Below are positions 12,379 through 14,709 of a DNA stretch of 14,709 nucleotides, one piece after another. Numbering within the stretch: the stretch's first letter is position 1; every line of letters starts with the position of its first letter. Source of the DNA: Chloroflexota bacterium (GTDB lineage Bacteria > Chloroflexota > Limnocylindria > Limnocylindrales > CSP1-4); the NCBI GenBank assembly GCA_017882025.1, contig JADGQG010000026.1, positions 1-14,709 on the forward strand, given 5' to 3'. The notes below the pieces were generated by a model. That model was given only the letters and a program-made list of their open reading frames with translations. It did no database searches and was not told where the DNA came from. Made by a program: the position numbers and the translations under genes.

Positions 12379-12399
12379 ACAGGAAGGAGTCGAACGGCC

Positions 12400-12822
12400 A
12401 TGCGCCGCTACGAACTCATGCTCGTGATCCGGCCGGATGCGCCGGATGACCGCGTCCAGGCGCTCCTGGAGAAGGTCAGTCGGCAGATTTCCGGCACCGG
12501 CGGCCAGATCGTCAAGGCGGCCCCGTGGGGCCGTCGGCGCCTGGCGTACCAGATCGACCGGTACCGCGAGGCCTCCTATCACATCATCCACTTCGATGCC
12601 CCGGCCGACTCGATCATCGACCTGGAGCGGACGCTCCTGATCACGGAGGACGTAATTCGGCACCTCGTGATCCGCGTGGAGCGGCCGCTCAAGGCCGCTC
12701 GAGGCAAGGTGGACGATGTCGCCGACCTCGTTCCGGCCCCGGACATCGAGGAGGACGAGGAGCCGGCCGGCGAGCAGATCGACGAGTCCGAGAGCGAAGC
12801 CGCTCCAGCCGCCGTCGACTGA
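12400..12822 (+). CDS. rpsF: 30S ribosomal protein S6
   Basis: S6 binds the central domain of 16S rRNA together with S18. The 140-aa product has the family opening MRRYELMLVIRPDA, the WGRRRLAYQIDRYREASYHI core (about 43-62), and the DVIRHLVIRVE end of the last strand. Residues beyond about 100 form an acidic tail (EEDEEPAGEQIDESESE), longer than in E. coli but common in S6 of high-GC lineages. I chose ATG 12400 because AGGAAGGAG at 12381-12389 precedes it and MRRYELM is the normal N-terminus; the frame is open further upstream only by chance. It heads the conserved rpsF-ssb-rpsR cluster. Confidence 0.97.
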   Translation: MRRYELMLVIRPDAPDDRVQALLEKVSRQISGTGGQIVKAAPWGRRRLAYQIDRYREASYHIIHFDAPADSIIDLERTLLITEDVIRHLVIRVERPLKAARGKVDDVADLVPAPDIEEDEEPAGEQIDESESEAAPAAVD

Positions 12823-12856
12823 TCCCGACCCAGGCAGGTTCGAGGAGGACGTTCAG

Positions 12857-13321
12857 GTGTCCCTGAACAAGGTGATGATCATCGGGAATCTCGGACGCGA
12901 TCCCGAGATGCGGTACACGCCGAGCGGCCAGGCCGTGACGCAGTTCACCGTCGCCGTCAATCGCAATTACAAAGGCCAGGACGGCGCCTGGCAGGAAGAG
13001 ACTGAGTGGTTCCGGGTGGTCGCCTGGGCGCAGCTGGCCGAGCGTTCTGCCGAGCATCTCCGCAAGGGGATGAAGGTCTACATCGAGGGCCGTCTACAGA
13101 CCCGGCAGTGGGAAGACCAGCAGGGCCAGAAGCGGTACACGACGGAGCTGATCGCCAACCAGGTCACGAACCTTGACCGCCGGCCTCGCGAAGAGAGCGC
13201 TGAAGCGGCGCCGTTCCCCGGCGATTCCCGGCCGGCAGGCGCGACCGTCTCGCCGATCCGGCGCCCCGAGGCGGCCGGCCCGGATGACGCCCCCTCCGAT
13301 ATCGACGACCTTCCGTTCTGA
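12857..13321 (+). CDS. ssb: Single-stranded DNA-binding protein
   Basis: SSB coats single-stranded DNA as an OB-fold tetramer and recruits replication and repair enzymes through its C-terminal tip. The 154-aa product starts SLNKVMIIGNLGRDPEMRYT, typical of the OB-fold first strands, with ETEWFRVVAWAQLAE and VYIEGRLQTRQWEDQQGQKRY following. After about residue 110 comes a disordered linker, and the protein ends in the canonical acidic tip DIDDLPF. I chose the GTG at 12857 because GAGGAGG at 12842-12848 lies 8 nt upstream; the longer frame upstream overlaps rpsF. It sits 34 nt after rpsF, the usual place for ssb. Confidence 0.97.
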   Translation: MSLNKVMIIGNLGRDPEMRYTPSGQAVTQFTVAVNRNYKGQDGAWQEETEWFRVVAWAQLAERSAEHLRKGMKVYIEGRLQTRQWEDQQGQKRYTTELIANQVTNLDRRPREESAEAAPFPGDSRPAGATVSPIRRPEAAGPDDAPSDIDDLPF

Positions 13322-13378
13322 CGTATTCCCCGGGCGTTCGCCGCATCGGCGCCGCCTGCGACCACAGGAGCTGACACG

Positions 13379-13645
13379 ATGCCTCCCGCAGCCCGCAAGA
13401 AGCGCGACGACTACTACCGCGACCGCCGCCGCCGGAAGGTCTGCGCTTTCTGCGCGGACAAGACGGTCCAGATCGACTACAAGGAGGTCAGCCGCCTCCG
13501 CCGCTACCTGTCCGAACGCGCGAAGATCGAGCCACGCCGGAAGACCGGCACGTGCGCCGCGCACCAGCGCGAACTTTCCGTGGCGCTCAAGCGCGCTCGA
13601 CTCGTGGCGCTGCTGCCCTACGCCCCGCAGCACCTCCGCCCCTGA
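13379..13645 (+). CDS. rpsR: 30S ribosomal protein S18
   Basis: S18 forms a heterodimer with S6 on the 30S platform. The 88-aa product has a basic N-terminus (RRRRK), then CAFC, the conserved IDYKEVSRLRRYLSERAKIEPRR segment and TCAAHQRELSVALKRARLVALLPY. The CxxC plus CxxH cysteine/histidine set marks it as the zinc-binding form of S18. AGGAG about 10 nt before the ATG is the ribosome site. It follows ssb after 57 nt. In many genomes rplI comes next; here a permease gene follows instead, so rplI is absent or elsewhere. Confidence 0.97.
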   Translation: MPPAARKKRDDYYRDRRRRKVCAFCADKTVQIDYKEVSRLRRYLSERAKIEPRRKTGTCAAHQRELSVALKRARLVALLPYAPQHLRP

Positions 13646-13655
13646 TCGGGCCCCG

Positions 13656-13688
13656 ATGACGGAGACGCGGACGGTCGTCGGGCGGTGA
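13656..13688 (+). CDS. Possible 10-codon leader ORF overlapping the permease start
   Basis: ATG 13656 opens a 10-codon frame (MTETRTVVGR) whose TGA overlaps the GTG start of the next gene in a GTGA junction. It has no clear ribosome site. It could couple translation to the permease, which itself has no Shine-Dalgarno sequence, or it could be chance. Confidence 0.25.
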   Translation: MTETRTVVGR

Positions 13689-14518
13689 CCGTCCTGCTCC
13701 TCCTGGCGGGCGGCGGCTTCGGGGCGGGGATCTTCGGCTCCCTGCTGGGCCTCGGGGGCGGGATCCTCATCGTCCCGTTGCTCACGTTCGGCTTCGGGCT
13801 GCCCTTCCGTGAGGCGGTCGGCGTGAGCCTCGTCTGCGTGATCGTGACGAGCAGCGCCGCGGCGGGCGTCTACCTGGAGCGCCACCTCGCCAACCTGCGC
13901 CTTGGCATGCTCCTGGAGGTGTTCACGGCGTCCGGTGCGCTCGTCGGCGGCCTGGTCGCGTTCCTGCTCCCGGACCGCGTGCTCGCGGGCCTCTTCGCGA
14001 TCTTGCTCGCATACACGGGCGCGACGATGTTGCGGCGCGGCGTGACGGCCGCGCGCGAGGGCGTTGGACCCGTCGAACCCGGTGAGGACCCGGTCGGCCC
14101 CGCGGACACGCCCGGCGCGTTCCGCGCGGCGCTCGCCGGGCCCGGGTATCGCCCGACGCGGCTGGGAGCGGGGATCGGCGGGAGTGTCTTCGCCGGCCTC
14201 GTCTCTGCGTTGCTCGGCGTTGGCGGCGGGATCGTGAAGGTGCCGCTCATGCACCTCGTGATGGGCGTCCCACTCAAGGTTGCCACGGCGACCAGCAACC
14301 TGATGATCGGAGTGACGGCCGCGGCGTCCGCGATCGTCTACCTGATGCGGGGAGGGATCGATCCGCTCGTTGCGGGCCCAACCGCGGTCGGGGTATTCGC
14401 CGGTGCCATGGTCGGGTCGCGGGTCGCGCAGCGAATCGACCTTCGCGTGCTTCGCCTCCTGTTCGTAGCGGTCCTTGCGCTGACGGCGATCCAGATGACG
14501 CTGCGGGCCCTGGGATGA
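13685..14518 (+). CDS. Sulfite exporter TauE/SafE family (DUF81) permease
   Basis: Members move small organic or inorganic sulfur anions such as sulfite, sulfoacetate or taurine-derived compounds; the substrate here is unknown. The 277-aa product has two homologous halves, each opening with the family's glycine-rich loop: GLGGGILIVPLLTFGFGLPF near residues 24-43 and GVGGGIVKVPLMHLVMGVPL near 178-197. About eight membrane helices are visible, split by a hydrophilic loop (about 120-160). The GTG start is preceded by no good ribosome site but overlaps the stop of a 10-codon frame, hinting at coupled translation. The stop overlaps the ATG of the next gene (ATGA), so the permease and its DUF1634 partner are translationally coupled. 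Confidence 0.87.
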   Translation: MTVLLLLAGGGFGAGIFGSLLGLGGGILIVPLLTFGFGLPFREAVGVSLVCVIVTSSAAAGVYLERHLANLRLGMLLEVFTASGALVGGLVAFLLPDRVLAGLFAILLAYTGATMLRRGVTAAREGVGPVEPGEDPVGPADTPGAFRAALAGPGYRPTRLGAGIGGSVFAGLVSALLGVGGGIVKVPLMHLVMGVPLKVATATSNLMIGVTAAASAIVYLMRGGIDPLVAGPTAVGVFAGAMVGSRVAQRIDLRVLRLLFVAVLALTAIQMTLRALG

Positions 14519-14709
14519 TCGTTTCTGCCCCGATCGGCGCCGGTACCGCGGCGTCCCGCGCCGCCCGGGTGGAGGGGTGGATCGCCCGGGTCCTGCGGGC
14601 GGGCACGCTCCTGAGCGTCGGGCTCCTCGCCGTCGGCGTCGTGCTGATGACGCTGGCCGGCCGGTCGCCGCTCGACAAGACCTGGCTTCCGTTGGATCTC
14701 GGGCGCATC
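14515..14709 (+). CDS. DUF1634 family membrane protein (N-terminal part)
   Basis: The first 65 codons of a gene run to the window edge. The ATG overlaps the permease stop in an ATGA junction. The product has a short polar N-terminus (VEGWIARVLRAG), a hydrophobic helix (about residues 29-49, LLSVGLLAVGVVLMTLAG) and then a PLDKTWLPLDL segment. DUF1634 proteins are small membrane proteins commonly encoded next to TauE/SafE permeases; the start pattern and the neighbour agree, though only part of the protein is visible. A role as an accessory subunit of the permease is inferred from linkage only. Confidence 0.65.
   Translation, partial: MIVSAPIGAGTAASRAARVEGWIARVLRAGTLLSVGLLAVGVVLMTLAGRSPLDKTWLPLDLGRI

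Noticed and set aside
12157..12399. N-terminal extension of rpsF by 81 codons
   Set aside because: The extension crosses the promoter and the start of the divergent gene; ATG 12400 has a strong ribosome site and the normal S6 N-terminus.
12716..12856. N-terminal extension of ssb into rpsF
   Set aside because: The extra 47 residues are Arg/Ser/Pro-rich out-of-frame rpsF sequence; GTG 12857 has a strong ribosome site and the SSB N-terminus.

Overview
The window is about 70% G+C and almost wholly coding. Short intergenic gaps, GTG starts and the set of genes (WhiA, a YvcK/CofD-like protein with an N-terminal membrane anchor, RapZ, LemA-HtpX, a Zn-binding-type S18) suggest a high-GC Chloroflexota-like bacterium, perhaps of the Limnocylindria kind, or less likely an actinobacterium. 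This placement is inference; no rRNA gene is present to settle it.

Layout, left to right. Positions 1-992 hold the tail of a TatA/B-like protein and tatC (twin-arginine export). Positions 1014-4143 hold rapZ, yvcK and whiA, the conserved Gram-positive-type trio. Positions 4151-6042 hold two glycolytic genes, tpiA and gpmA, and the translocon subunit secG; in the common actinobacterial arrangement gap, pgk, tpiA and secG follow whiA, so gap and pgk are absent here. A peptide-type extracellular solute-binding protein follows (6067-7752). Positions 7777-10424 form a tRNA-rich stretch with eight tRNA genes (Leu-CAG, Leu-GAG, Val-TAC, Phe-GAA, Gly-GCC, Gln-TTG, Cys-GCA, Leu-TAA), all encoding CCA, interrupted by a lemA-htpX membrane-protease pair.

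Between the last tRNA and the next gene lies a decayed DUF4280 (PAAR-like) gene at 10549-10954, with a lost start codon, a frameshift and a TGA at a conserved Cys position. The only minus-strand gene is a CpaE-like receiver/ParA-type ATPase (10995-12209). It diverges from the ribosomal/replication cluster rpsF-ssb-rpsR (12400-13645), and the 190-bp divergent region carries a 14-bp direct repeat with 21-bp periodicity next to a good -10 element. The window closes with a TauE/SafE-type anion permease and the start of a DUF1634 partner protein.

Most of the content is housekeeping. No complete new defence, CRISPR or mobile system is visible. The points most worth a second look are the DUF4280 relic, a recurring extended -10 motif (TGnTANNNT) that in two cases sits so close to the ATG that leaderless mRNAs are predicted (rapZ, tpiA), the phased direct repeats upstream of rpsF, and an unusual T-loop in tRNA-Cys.
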